64,000 nucleotides of DNA from Dyadobacter sp. CY356 (GTDB taxonomy: Bacteria; Bacteroidota; Bacteroidia; Cytophagales; Spirosomataceae). Of this stretch, positions 7,909-17,400 are shown one piece after another. Numbering within the stretch: position 1 is the first letter of the stretch; each line of letters begins with the position of its first letter. The stretch spans positions 620,001-684,000 of the forward strand of contig NZ_JAJTSZ010000002.1 in the NCBI RefSeq assembly GCF_021440195.1. Reading direction: 5' to 3'. The translations under genes and the position numbers were made by a program. The notes under the pieces were generated by a model. That model was given only the letters and a program-made list of their open reading frames with translations. It did not search any database and was not told the DNA's origin.

Positions 7909-9624
7909 CTATCCAGGCCAGTTCGTTTCAATACCCTGTTTTCTTATAAAAATCTGAAAATCAGTCAGCAACTCCTGCTTATCCCTGACCATCCTGGGGA
8001 TTACGTTTTTGTCCAGAGCATATTTTATGAGCAAACCTACGGATTCGCCAATACTCCATTCAACCGGATGCAGGCGGTAACAGCCGTTAGTAATATGCGT
8101 GGTTCCGATGTTTTTGTTTGCCGGAAGAAGATTTTCCATTCTTTTCGGTAGAAGTGCGCCCAGCGGAATCTGAAAGGGCAGCGAAGCAAAATCGATATAA
8201 TTGTCTCCGCGCGTACTTGGGTGCAGGTCTATATGGTAGTACCCTACACCAACGCTATCGTAAAATTCCGCTGCTTTATTTTCCGTTTTTTTCCCGGTGA
8301 CCAAGGAGCGATTATCTACCCCAACATGTTCTTCCTTAATCGTAAAAACAGCCTTAATTCTCCGGGATTCGCGGACGTAAGGATATTTCGCCAACCCATC
8401 TTCCGTTCCCATGATATCTTTTCTTAACCTGACTCCCGGCCAACCTTTCCCTCCGTCAGGACGAGGTGCTTCGGTTTGCAGCGAGTAAAGAAGTGACAGG
8501 CTCAACTGTTTACCACCTTCAAAATGTTTGTTAAAATCCTTTTCACTTGCTCCCACCAGATTTCCGAGAAAATAATCATTCTGCGGCCAGTTCACAATCG
8601 TGATATCTCCTGTGTAAGATCCTTTTGTAAAATTCTCCTTATTGATAATTCTCCTGTAATTCCAAAGATTTAGTTTTTCACCCATACTGATCCCTTCCGG
8701 ATGAAAACCCAGCATTTTTGGAGCTAGCGTTTTAGGGTTTGAATATGAAAGATCAAGTAGCTTCCCTGACCAGGGTTTTGACATTTTCGGGACAAAATTT
8801 TTCCAGAAGTCATATTCTTTAGGCTTCTCAATCACATGATTTTCACCGGGAACATAATCAATCGCGAAGCAAACCGTAAAAGCCTGATTATTTTCGGGAT
8901 CCGCCTTTTCCGGCGCATGCAGTTCACCGGTTTCACTTTTTGATTCAGCTCCTGTGACAAATTCAGTACCTGTCAGCGGAAGGAGATCACCCAGTTCGGT
9001 CGCATCCACAAAATATGGTGCCGATAAAACCAGTTTTTGCTTGCTGCTCAAACTAATCGCTTCCAGCGTTTTAACCTTGTTTCCATTGGCGTCGGCTCCT
9101 GTTATTTTATGTTCAAGAAGGAGTTTAAGTTTCCCATTGCTTAGGTAAGGCGCAAACATATCGTTTAGCACTGCGACGGCAACCTTGGGCTCGTGACAAA
9201 GTTTTGAAACCGAGCCATCACCAGGATTCAGATTTTTGCGGGCCTTTGCCTCATCTGTAAGCGGATAGTTACGTTTGTAATAATCTCTGACATTGTTCCT
9301 GAAATCTCTGTAAAGCTGTGTGGCTCCATGCGTTTCGATCCAGACATGCTCATCCGGCGGAACGCCCTGCTGACTTAGCTGCCCACCTATCCAGTCTGTT
9401 TCCTCTGTCAAAATAACAGAAAGGCCATTTCTTAACGCCGCCATCGCTGATGCACAGCCTCCAAGACCACCTCCCGCAATGACCAAGTCAGAAGTTAAAA
9501 CTACTTTCCCGTTTATAACTTCATTTTGCACCGGTTGTCCTGTTGCAGGTGATGTTATTAACGACGCTGTCGACAGTAAACCGCTTCCCAACGTCAGATT
9601 TTCAATGAAATTTCTACGATTCAT
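7909..9624 (-). CDS. FAD-dependent oxidoreductase, exported
   Basis: 571 residues of the FAD-oxidoreductase type PF12831. The N-terminus carries a twin-arginine-like signal (MNRRNFIENL, then a hydrophobic stretch). The FAD Rossmann motif follows at residues ~49-56 (GGGLGGCA), with ETDWIGGQLSQQGVPPDEH shortly after, typical of this family in Bacteroidota and Planctomycetes. The C-terminal part has the expected PANKNIGTTHITNGCYRLHP segment. Members often lie in polysaccharide utilisation loci beside glycosidases, but their substrates are mostly unknown. It follows the rhamnosidase gene by 222 bp on the same strand, so it is probably in the same regulon. Oxidation of a sugar or sugar-derived group is inference. 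Confidence 0.82.
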   Translation of the reverse strand: MNRRNFIENLTLGSGLLSTASLITSPATGQPVQNEVINGKVVLTSDLVIAGGGLGGCASAMAALRNGLSVILTEETDWIGGQLSQQGVPPDEHVWIETHGATQLYRDFRNNVRDYYKRNYPLTDEAKARKNLNPGDGSVSKLCHEPKVAVAVLNDMFAPYLSNGKLKLLLEHKITGADANGNKVKTLEAISLSSKQKLVLSAPYFVDATELGDLLPLTGTEFVTGAESKSETGELHAPEKADPENNQAFTVCFAIDYVPGENHVIEKPKEYDFWKNFVPKMSKPWSGKLLDLSYSNPKTLAPKMLGFHPEGISMGEKLNLWNYRRIINKENFTKGSYTGDITIVNWPQNDYFLGNLVGASEKDFNKHFEGGKQLSLSLLYSLQTEAPRPDGGKGWPGVRLRKDIMGTEDGLAKYPYVRESRRIKAVFTIKEEHVGVDNRSLVTGKKTENKAAEFYDSVGVGYYHIDLHPSTRGDNYIDFASLPFQIPLGALLPKRMENLLPANKNIGTTHITNGCYRLHPVEWSIGESVGLLIKYALDKNVIPRMVRDKQELLTDFQIFIRKQGIETNWPG

Positions 9625-9707
9625 GATTCAAATTTACTGCATAATATTTCAGATCTGCCAGCCTTTTAATATCTGCGGATCTAATCTCCCTTCACCATTT
9701 CATCACA

Positions 9708-9743
9708 TCAATTGTTATAAAATTTTGAAGTAATAACAATTGA
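9708..9743. repeat. Inverted repeat between rhamnosidase and FAD genes
   Basis: Perfect 11-bp arms TCAATTGTTAT (9708-9718) and ATAACAATTGA (9733-9743) around a 14-nt loop. On the plus strand the right arm is followed by TTTTTT, but no plus-strand gene ends here. It may be an operator or RNA processing hairpin in the operon. A weaker pair, GGTCATGG/CCATGACC (9784-9791, 9824-9831), lies nearer the rhamnosidase stop. Confidence 0.5.
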
Positions 9744-9846
9744 TTTTTTGGTAAATCATTAGTGAAACTTAATATCTTTTGCAGGTCATGGTCACCAGAA
9801 GCTCCTGTGTGATCTGACAACCGCCATGACCGAAAAGGCCCTCACC

Positions 9847-12630
9847 CTATCTTTTTACTTTAAATCTGTAACTGCCGGAACCGATTTTGAAAACAGACTG
9901 TCCGTTCTTATTCTCTACAAACCTGACGTCCTTCTGACTTAAAACAGGTTTGTCACCCTCTTTCACTTTTGAAGGATCCGACGAGGGAATGTATATTACC
10001 GCCGAACTATTGACAGGGATTTCGACATTCATTTCTGTTATATTATCCTTTATCTCACATTGAACGCTAATTCTTCCATAAGGAGAATCATAATGGGTAT
10101 TCACAGAGGTGATGTCTCCAACCAGCTGCGGACGAATAATAATTTCCTTGCTCGCAACAGACGAAGGCGCATCCTGAATGCCGGACAATCCACTGTAAAA
10201 CCACTCCATCAAATGCCCCAGCATCATGTGGTTGTTTGAGGCATTGGTATTCGCCTGCCATGACTCCGTTAATGCAGTGGCTCCTTTTTTTAACTGATAA
10301 CCATAACCCGGGACGTCAGTTCTGCTATTCATATCATAGATAACTTCGCTGGCACCCGCCTGTTGTAATGCAAGCAATAGGTAACGAAAACCTACATCAC
10401 CGGCGCTGAGACTGTTATTGCGTTCCCTTATGCCCGTTATCAGACTTTGGGTCACTGCCTCCCGGTTTTCCGGTTCAACAAGGCCCATGTAAAGAGCCAT
10501 AGCGTTGGCGGTCTGGCTGTTTGTGGCGTAATTCTTTAATTTTTCGTTATAAAATTTCTTGTTAAATGCCTTTTTGACAATCTGCGCAAGCCGCTCATAA
10601 TTTTCAGCTTCGCCCGGCTTATCCAGTAATTTAGCCGTTTGGGTCATGATCGATAAATCATAGTAATATACCGCCGTTGCGGTAACACCTGCCGGCGTAA
10701 GCTGCGGGCTACCCGGATCTTTTGGACCAAGGTCATACCAGTCCCCCAGGCCATGCATCAGAATTCCGTCCTTACTTTTACTTTCCAGGTAAGAAATATA
10801 TTTTCTCATCATTGGATAACTCTGTGTCAGCAGCTGTTTATTGCCATACCATTTGTATAAATACCAGGGCAGGATGACGCTGGCACTACCCCATTCGGGA
10901 GAATCGCGAAAGGCTCCGGGGAAACGGGGATATTCGGGAGCTACACTTGGAATTAATCCCTCTTCGGTCTGCGACTGCTGCATATCCTGAACGATTTTCG
11001 CAAAGTATCTGGACACATCGTATTTATAGTGCATTGAACTTCCCATGAGATGAGCCACCTCGAGCCAACCGAGCTTTTCCCGGTGAGGGCAGTCTGTAAG
11101 TATACTTGCCATATTGCTTCGGATACTCCAGTCGATGAGTGTGTCTATTTCATTAAACAGCACACTCGAACTGGAGAATGAACCTGCCTGAGGTGCCGAG
11201 GCACGTGTATGCAATCCTTTTATATCTTCAACCACAGGCAATCCTTCCGGATTAGGCTCTCCCGCTGGAACCGCTCCCTCGATCTGAACATAACGAAATC
11301 CGTAATAGGTAAACTGGGGATGCCAGGTCTCGGACTGCTGGCCATTTGGGCCGTTTCCACGCAGTGTGTAATTAAAAAAAACAGGAAATCCGACAGCCTG
11401 TTGGTTTGCTAATTTATCGTTGGTGAGCAGTTCGGCAGGAGTAATTTTGACGCTGGCTCCCCTCTTGCCCTTTACAGTCAGTTGCGGAAAGCCTGACGTG
11501 TTCTGTCCAAGATCATAAACCCATATACCTATTTTAGGACTAATCGGTTTTTTAGCCGTAAAAATCTCATGAATTTTAATTGGATCCTGCAATTGTGATG
11601 ACAAACGAGGCGGCCCCTGCACCGCTACCGGCGATTGCCAGGTCTGATCATTGAATCCAACGCTCATCCAGCCGGATTTTTCCAGTGTTGCATTATAATC
11701 CTCTCCGCCAAAAACACTGCTAAAAGTTATAGGGCTTTGGGCAGCTTTCCATGTCAGATCACTGACGACGTTTTCAAAACTCCCGTCCGCATATTCGAGT
11801 TGAATTTTTGCGATGAACATTGGATATCCATAACTGACCACCAGTTTTTTGTACCGCTCACTTGGAATATTGTAAAAACCGTTACCCAACATTACACCAA
11901 AGGCATTCTCACCATTCTTAATCTGATTGGTAAGATCGAAGGTTACATACTGGGCAACTTTGGAATACTCTGTCCAACCCGGGTCCAGCACATGGTCACC
12001 TACTTTTTTACCGTTTAGAAAAAACTCAAACTGGCCAAGTCCGGAGATGTAGGCAGTGGCAGCTTTTATTTTTTTTCGAACCAAAACCTGTTTGTGAAAT
12101 TGCGGTAAAACGTTGCTGGCCGGAGCCGACTTGCCGATCAGTTTATCAAATGAATCTATACCTGGCACGATGCGGTCTGTTTCAGCTATTTTTTCCATCC
12201 CGATCCACTGCGCGCTGCCCCAGTCTGTTTGATCTGGCAAGCCCATACGCCAAAAGGCCGGCTGGCTCCAAGCTGAAGGTTTCCCCGCTTTATCCCAGAC
12301 CATTACCTTCCAGTAATATTTTCTGCCTGGTTTTAGGTTGGCTCCTGAGAAAGCTATTTGAATGGATTCATCCGTCAATTGCTTTCCTGAATCCCAAAAG
12401 TTTCCCTTTGCAGCATCCAATTGCTGGGGTGAATCCGCAACAAGTATCCGGAAAGCTGTTTGCCGCTGTCCGCGCTCCTTCGATAAAAGCTGCCAGCTAA
12501 GCTGTGGTCTGGCTGTTTCCACACCCAAAGGATTTTCAGCATCTTCGCAGCGCAGATGATACACTTTTAACTGTGCAGATACAGAGGTAGCCAATATGCT
12601 TAACAACAGTAAAATCAGAGGTATTCTCAT
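9847..12630 (-). CDS. GH78 alpha-L-rhamnosidase, secreted
   Basis: 927 residues when started at the ATG at 12630, which opens a clear Sec signal peptide (MRIPLILLLLSILATSVSAQ). An upstream in-frame ATG at 12705 would bury this signal. The protein has the GH78 layout: an N-terminal fibronectin-like domain, the Bac_rhamnosid_N lectin-like domain (ISGLGQFEFFLNGKKVGD), a beta-sandwich, then the catalytic (alpha/alpha)6 barrel. The motif DCPHREKLGWLE carries the usual acidic residues. It would hydrolyse terminal alpha-L-rhamnose from plant or bacterial glycans in the periplasm or at the surface. It lies 110 bp after the SusD gene, so it is part of the same utilisation locus. Confidence 0.93.
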   Translation of the reverse strand: MRIPLILLLLSILATSVSAQLKVYHLRCEDAENPLGVETARPQLSWQLLSKERGQRQTAFRILVADSPQQLDAAKGNFWDSGKQLTDESIQIAFSGANLKPGRKYYWKVMVWDKAGKPSAWSQPAFWRMGLPDQTDWGSAQWIGMEKIAETDRIVPGIDSFDKLIGKSAPASNVLPQFHKQVLVRKKIKAATAYISGLGQFEFFLNGKKVGDHVLDPGWTEYSKVAQYVTFDLTNQIKNGENAFGVMLGNGFYNIPSERYKKLVVSYGYPMFIAKIQLEYADGSFENVVSDLTWKAAQSPITFSSVFGGEDYNATLEKSGWMSVGFNDQTWQSPVAVQGPPRLSSQLQDPIKIHEIFTAKKPISPKIGIWVYDLGQNTSGFPQLTVKGKRGASVKITPAELLTNDKLANQQAVGFPVFFNYTLRGNGPNGQQSETWHPQFTYYGFRYVQIEGAVPAGEPNPEGLPVVEDIKGLHTRASAPQAGSFSSSSVLFNEIDTLIDWSIRSNMASILTDCPHREKLGWLEVAHLMGSSMHYKYDVSRYFAKIVQDMQQSQTEEGLIPSVAPEYPRFPGAFRDSPEWGSASVILPWYLYKWYGNKQLLTQSYPMMRKYISYLESKSKDGILMHGLGDWYDLGPKDPGSPQLTPAGVTATAVYYYDLSIMTQTAKLLDKPGEAENYERLAQIVKKAFNKKFYNEKLKNYATNSQTANAMALYMGLVEPENREAVTQSLITGIRERNNSLSAGDVGFRYLLLALQQAGASEVIYDMNSRTDVPGYGYQLKKGATALTESWQANTNASNNHMMLGHLMEWFYSGLSGIQDAPSSVASKEIIIRPQLVGDITSVNTHYDSPYGRISVQCEIKDNITEMNVEIPVNSSAVIYIPSSDPSKVKEGDKPVLSQKDVRFVENKNGQSVFKIGSGSYRFKVKR

Positions 12631-12740
12631 TATAGTTTTCAATATTTTGGCAAGATAAAAGCATAACAAATACTGGCAATGTTGATCTGAAAACAAATCC
12701 TTCATAACAGTCTCTATTTGTAACCACGCGTCAATTTTAA

Positions 12741-14210
12741 TTAGTAACCAGGATTTTGTTCCAATGATAAATTGATCAACAACTCATTTTGTGGAATAGG
12801 AAATATAAGCCGGTCCTGCGTTACATTGTATACATTACCGGTCAGATAGGGACGAATAGCCTTTTGTTTGGCTCCATAAGCCGTCATGACCGGGATTGCC
12901 TGACCTGTGCGCACAAGGTCCAGCCAACGGTGATTTTCAAAGGCAAGCTCGATCCGGCGCTCTTTTGCAATGGCTATCCGCAGGTCGGCCTGCGAGTTTG
13001 CCGTGGTAGCAGCAAGTTTTGCGCGGGTACGCACCTGGTTGAGAAGCACAATGGCCTCAGCCGATTTATTCTGCTCATTGAGGCTTTCTGCCAATAGCAG
13101 CAATGCATCTGCATAGCGGTAAACCGGCCAGTTGTCGTTCGTGTTATTAAACTGGGCGTGTGGATGAAGGTATTTTTTCACGAATGGCTGCGCCACTACC
13201 TCACCAGCGGGATTGATATAATTGTCGGCTATGGAAGCAGATTTACGCGTATCACCGGATTCGTAAGCGGCTAGTAAGTCATTGGTAGGAATATTCCAGT
13301 CTCCCAGGTTCTGGCTGTTGCCTGTTTGTCCGGTGATGTTTTTGGTGTCGGTGACGCCTGGGGCAAACTGGTATGCGAAATTACTTTGAACACCCTGAGT
13401 ACCTTGCAGATACTGCACTTCAAAGATTGATTCAGCATTATTTTTATTAGCCGGATCGAATATAGATGCATAATCAGGCAAAAGACTGTATCCCAGCGTC
13501 GTCACGTCTTTAAGAACCTTCTCAGCTTCGGCATACTGTTTTTGAATCATATAAACATAACCCAGCAGCATTTTTGCTGAACCCTGCGTCGCCTGGCCTT
13601 TTACAGACTGGGTTTTGGGCAGCAGGGAAGCTGCATCGGTAGCATCGGCCAGAATTTGTTTGTATACATCAGCAGCCGACGAACGTGGCAAATTGGCTTC
13701 GGCAACCGTTCTCACTTCTTTCAGTTGCAGCGGCACTCCGCCAAAATACTGCACCAGATCCAGATAGTAGAACGCCCGAAGAAATTCTGCCTGACCTTTC
13801 AGATTATTTTTGATATCGGAACCGATATTGGCTGCGTCAATCCGCACCAAAACGGCATTTGCTTTGGCAATTCCGGAATAGTTATTGATATACTTATTGA
13901 AGATATAGCTATTTGTCGCCACATCCGTAAACGTATTAATGTTTTCCTTGTCCGTGATTTGTCCACCCCGGTTGCTATTGTTGAACAGATAATAGGAATT
14001 GTCTGAGCGCATCTCGCCCATCACATAGGCATCATTGTAAAGGCCCTGCAAAGGGCGGTAAATGCCGGTAACAGCTTTTGTAAAATCATCTTCAGATTGA
14101 AAAAAATCAGCTTCTGTGACACTGGTCTTCGGAGTCAGCTCCAGAAAATCATTTTGACAAGAACCAGCCCCTAAAAGTACCAGTCCGGCCATCAGCAATT
14201 TTATTTTCAT
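12741..14210 (-). CDS. susD: SusD/RagB family glycan-binding lipoprotein
   Basis: 489 residues. The lipoprotein signal MKIKLLMAGLVLLGAGSC puts the lipidated cysteine at residue 18. The mature protein starts like other SusD homologues (NDFLELTPKTSVTEADFF) and contains the TPR-like helices and conserved segments of the family (QAEFLRAFYYLDLVQYFGGVP; ERRIELAFENHRWLDL; near the end, FPIPQNELLINLSLEQNPGY). It is a surface lipoprotein that caps the SusC channel and binds oligosaccharides. The gene starts 32 bp after the SusC stop, so the two are co-transcribed. The neighbouring rhamnosidase suggests a rhamnose-containing ligand, which is inference. Confidence 0.95.
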   Translation of the reverse strand: MKIKLLMAGLVLLGAGSCQNDFLELTPKTSVTEADFFQSEDDFTKAVTGIYRPLQGLYNDAYVMGEMRSDNSYYLFNNSNRGGQITDKENINTFTDVATNSYIFNKYINNYSGIAKANAVLVRIDAANIGSDIKNNLKGQAEFLRAFYYLDLVQYFGGVPLQLKEVRTVAEANLPRSSAADVYKQILADATDAASLLPKTQSVKGQATQGSAKMLLGYVYMIQKQYAEAEKVLKDVTTLGYSLLPDYASIFDPANKNNAESIFEVQYLQGTQGVQSNFAYQFAPGVTDTKNITGQTGNSQNLGDWNIPTNDLLAAYESGDTRKSASIADNYINPAGEVVAQPFVKKYLHPHAQFNNTNDNWPVYRYADALLLLAESLNEQNKSAEAIVLLNQVRTRAKLAATTANSQADLRIAIAKERRIELAFENHRWLDLVRTGQAIPVMTAYGAKQKAIRPYLTGNVYNVTQDRLIFPIPQNELLINLSLEQNPGY

Positions 14211-14242
14211 AATTATAGTAGATTAAAGTCGATAAAATAATC

Positions 14243-17200
14243 TTATTTCAAATTCACGTTGATACCAAAACTGATCGTGCGTGGTACCGGATAGGATGTA
14301 TAGTCTATACCCTGTGTCAGTCCGTTTGTGCCGCTGTCATTTACTTCGGGATTTGCCCCTTTATAGCTGGTAAATACAAATGCCTGCTGCACGCTTCCAT
14401 AAGCCCTGATGCTTTTGAAATAGTTATTTTTGGTAAGTGGAATGGTATAACCCAGGGTAATGTTTTTGATCGTCAGATAACTGCCGTTACTTACCCAGCG
14501 TGAATTGGTATTCCGTGCCAGCGGAGTGCTCACAACGGCTCTTGGATGAATCCCGTCGCCCGGATCCTGTTCTGATTTCCACCTTCTGGCCACATCTTTG
14601 GTCACATTGAAGACGCCATCCAGGTTCTGAATATATTCCAGAGTCCGGTTTTGAATATCATTGCCGTATTGCCCGGCAATGACCGTACTAAAATCGAAGT
14701 TGCCATACGAAAGATTGTTGGTCATACCGAACATAAATTTAGGATTCGGATTTCCAATAATGGTTTTGTCGGCAACTGTAATAACCCCGTCCCCGTTTAT
14801 ATCAGCGTATTTCACAGTACCCACTGTGGATGGCCCGTCACCTCCCAGGTATTTGGGCGAAGCGTCGAGGTCAGCCTGCGTTTTGTATACTCCAAGAAAT
14901 TTGTAACCAAAGAACGACCCGATAGGACTGCCAATCTGGATAATGTTCGGACCATTGGCATCGCCCCTTGGCAAAGCCGGGTCATAAGGCCCCAGATTCA
15001 GGACGTTGTTGTTAATAAACGTAATATTGAAATCTGTTGACCATTTAAGCTTCCCTACTAGGTTCTGCGTGCTGACGGCAAACTCATGTCCCCGGAATTC
15101 GAATTTTCCCACATTATCGGTTATGGTAGCAAATCCTGACTGGCGGGGTACACCAACATCCAGCAACATGTCGGACGTTGTTTTATGGAAATAATCGTAG
15201 GTCAGAAAAATCCTGCCTTTCAGAAGGCCGATGTCAAGGCCAACATCAAGTTGATTGGACTTTTCCCAGCTCAGGTTATCATTACCGATGTTTGATATGG
15301 TTGTACCATTGAACAACGCACCATTGAATGGATAGTTGTTGGCTCCGGTACGCGCAAGATATCCATAATTACCAATGTTGAAATTACCATTTAGCCCATA
15401 ACCAGCCCGAAGCTTCAAAGTTGAAATAGCAGGAATTTTTGTCATAAAGGATTCATCCGACACATTCCAGCCAACAGACACCGCAGGAAAATTACCGTAC
15501 TTGGTATTTGGTGCGAATCGTGACGAACCATCACGACGAAATGAAGCTGAAAGCAGATATTTCCCTTTGTAATTATAGTTCAGTCTTGATACGAATGACA
15601 CCAGAGACCACTCTTGCAGATCAAAACTTGGGGAGAACTGCGTACCCGCATTAAGAGTCTGAACCTTATCGTTGGCGAAGCCGGTTGCACTGATATTGCT
15701 GTAATCCTGACGAAATTTCTGGGCGGTATATCCGGCCAGCACATCAAAATTATGATTGCCAAAAGCGCGTTTGTAGGTCAAGGTGTTTTCCGTCAGCCAG
15801 GAATAAAAAACGTTACTCAATTGGGAGGCACTTGTCTGAATTGGTGGAGCAGAAAACAGGCTGCCCGATGTTGAAGGCGTGAAATTATTAAATTGCTGAT
15901 TGGTATAATCAATATTAATCGATGACTTGAAATTCAGGTCTTTTATGATTTCCAATGTTCCGTAAGCATTCGCTAAAATCCGTCCTGTACGGTTGCTATT
16001 CTTAACCTGTTGAACCACATTGTACCAGTTAGGATTAGGAAATAAACCGGGTGATGTTGCAGTAAGGGGAATTGTCCCGTCAGGATTTATCGCAGGTGCC
16101 AGCGGTGACGTGGCAATGGCACTCTGGATAATACCTCCGCCGAAAATATTGCCATCTGTATTTGGGGCTTCGTTGGTGGCATAGCTTGGCGCAAGATTTA
16201 CACCAACGGTAACTTTGTTATTGACCTTATAATCCGAATTTAGGCGAACCGAATAGCGTTTGTAGCTGGAATTCAACAGAACTCCGTTTTGGCTGATGTA
16301 TCCTACCGTTGCTGCCGTGCTTAGTTTATCTTTACTGCTGGCCAGCGACAGACTGTAATTCTGTAAGGCAGCATCTCTTAAAAGCAGATCATACCAATCG
16401 GTCCCTTTTCCGGCATATTGAGCAGGATTTTGGTACTCGACCGGAATGCTTGTTGCCTGGCCAAGCCGAATTTTTTCCTGAAAAACTTCATTCTCGTACT
16501 GAGCAAATTCCTGCGCGTTCATCATATCCGGCCGGCCACGCTGCGGCACCTGCTGTACACCGTAACTTGCGTTGAAGCTGATAGTGGACCGTCCGTTTGC
16601 AGCTCTTTTTGATGTAATCAATACTACCCCATTGGAAGCTCTTGAACCATACAAAGCTGTTGCTGATGCATCTTTCAGGATTGAAAATGTTTCAATCTCG
16701 TCAGGGTTAATGTTGCTGATATCACCCACAATCGGAAAGCCATCCACTACATAAAGCGGCTGACTACTTCCGCTGATCGAAGCAGCACCACGAATCCGGA
16801 TTGACATACCTCCCCCAGGAACGCCGGTTGTCTGCGAGATCTGAACACCTGGTGTTTTACCCTGAAGTTTCTGCGCAAACTGCGTTACGGGAATATCTTT
16901 GATTTCGCTGGCACTAATACTGGTTACTGCACCTGTAACATCAGCTTTTTTCTGGGTTCCATAAGCAATTACCACGACTTCGTTGAGTGCCTTGACATCC
17001 GGAATCAGGGTCACAGTCAGATTTGTTCTATTGTCCAGAGGCAATTCCTGGCTTACGTAACCAATGAATGAAAATATCAGCGTCACATTCTGATCGGGCA
17101 CGCTCAACTCGTAGTTACCGTTGGCATCGGTAATTGAACCGCTTGTTGTTCCCTTAACAGACACATTTACGCCTGGCAATCCAGCGTCATTATCCGATGC

Positions 17201-17353
17201 CAGTACCCTTCCAGTGACACGGATTGGTGTCTGAGCAGCCACCTGTCTATCTGCCCCAAAGACCAGAAACCCGGCAAGCAGCAGTCTGCAAAATAGCATC
17301 AGCCTCCTTTGGCGACAGGATACCGCCACATTTGATTTGTCGATTTGTTTCAT
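14243..17353 (-). CDS. susC: SusC/RagA family TonB-dependent transporter
   Basis: 1036 residues. A signal peptide ending near VAAQ is followed by a carboxypeptidase-D-like beta-sandwich (residues ~42-125: VTGRVLASDNDAGLPGVNV ... FSFIGYVSQE). Next come a TonB-box-like stretch (LNEVVVIAYGTQKKADVTGA), the plug domain with the SusC signature (QPLYVVDGFPI), and the 22-strand outer-membrane barrel. It imports oligosaccharides in complex with the SusD partner encoded next. There is no STN signalling domain, so FecR-type anti-sigma control is unlikely; control by the AraC regulator at 19.1 kb fits better. Preceded by the isomerase-like gene, 47 bp away. Confidence 0.95.
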   Translation of the reverse strand: MKQIDKSNVAVSCRQRRLMLFCRLLLAGFLVFGADRQVAAQTPIRVTGRVLASDNDAGLPGVNVSVKGTTSGSITDANGNYELSVPDQNVTLIFSFIGYVSQELPLDNRTNLTVTLIPDVKALNEVVVIAYGTQKKADVTGAVTSISASEIKDIPVTQFAQKLQGKTPGVQISQTTGVPGGGMSIRIRGAASISGSSQPLYVVDGFPIVGDISNINPDEIETFSILKDASATALYGSRASNGVVLITSKRAANGRSTISFNASYGVQQVPQRGRPDMMNAQEFAQYENEVFQEKIRLGQATSIPVEYQNPAQYAGKGTDWYDLLLRDAALQNYSLSLASSKDKLSTAATVGYISQNGVLLNSSYKRYSVRLNSDYKVNNKVTVGVNLAPSYATNEAPNTDGNIFGGGIIQSAIATSPLAPAINPDGTIPLTATSPGLFPNPNWYNVVQQVKNSNRTGRILANAYGTLEIIKDLNFKSSINIDYTNQQFNNFTPSTSGSLFSAPPIQTSASQLSNVFYSWLTENTLTYKRAFGNHNFDVLAGYTAQKFRQDYSNISATGFANDKVQTLNAGTQFSPSFDLQEWSLVSFVSRLNYNYKGKYLLSASFRRDGSSRFAPNTKYGNFPAVSVGWNVSDESFMTKIPAISTLKLRAGYGLNGNFNIGNYGYLARTGANNYPFNGALFNGTTISNIGNDNLSWEKSNQLDVGLDIGLLKGRIFLTYDYFHKTTSDMLLDVGVPRQSGFATITDNVGKFEFRGHEFAVSTQNLVGKLKWSTDFNITFINNNVLNLGPYDPALPRGDANGPNIIQIGSPIGSFFGYKFLGVYKTQADLDASPKYLGGDGPSTVGTVKYADINGDGVITVADKTIIGNPNPKFMFGMTNNLSYGNFDFSTVIAGQYGNDIQNRTLEYIQNLDGVFNVTKDVARRWKSEQDPGDGIHPRAVVSTPLARNTNSRWVSNGSYLTIKNITLGYTIPLTKNNYFKSIRAYGSVQQAFVFTSYKGANPEVNDSGTNGLTQGIDYTSYPVPRTISFGINVNLK

Positions 17354-17400
17354 AGTACAACAGTTATTGATTAGAAAAATTTATTTGAAAGCATCCCCTG

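Noticed and set aside
12631..12705. N-terminal extension of the rhamnosidase to the ATG at 12705
   Set aside because: It would bury the clear signal peptide that starts at 12630.
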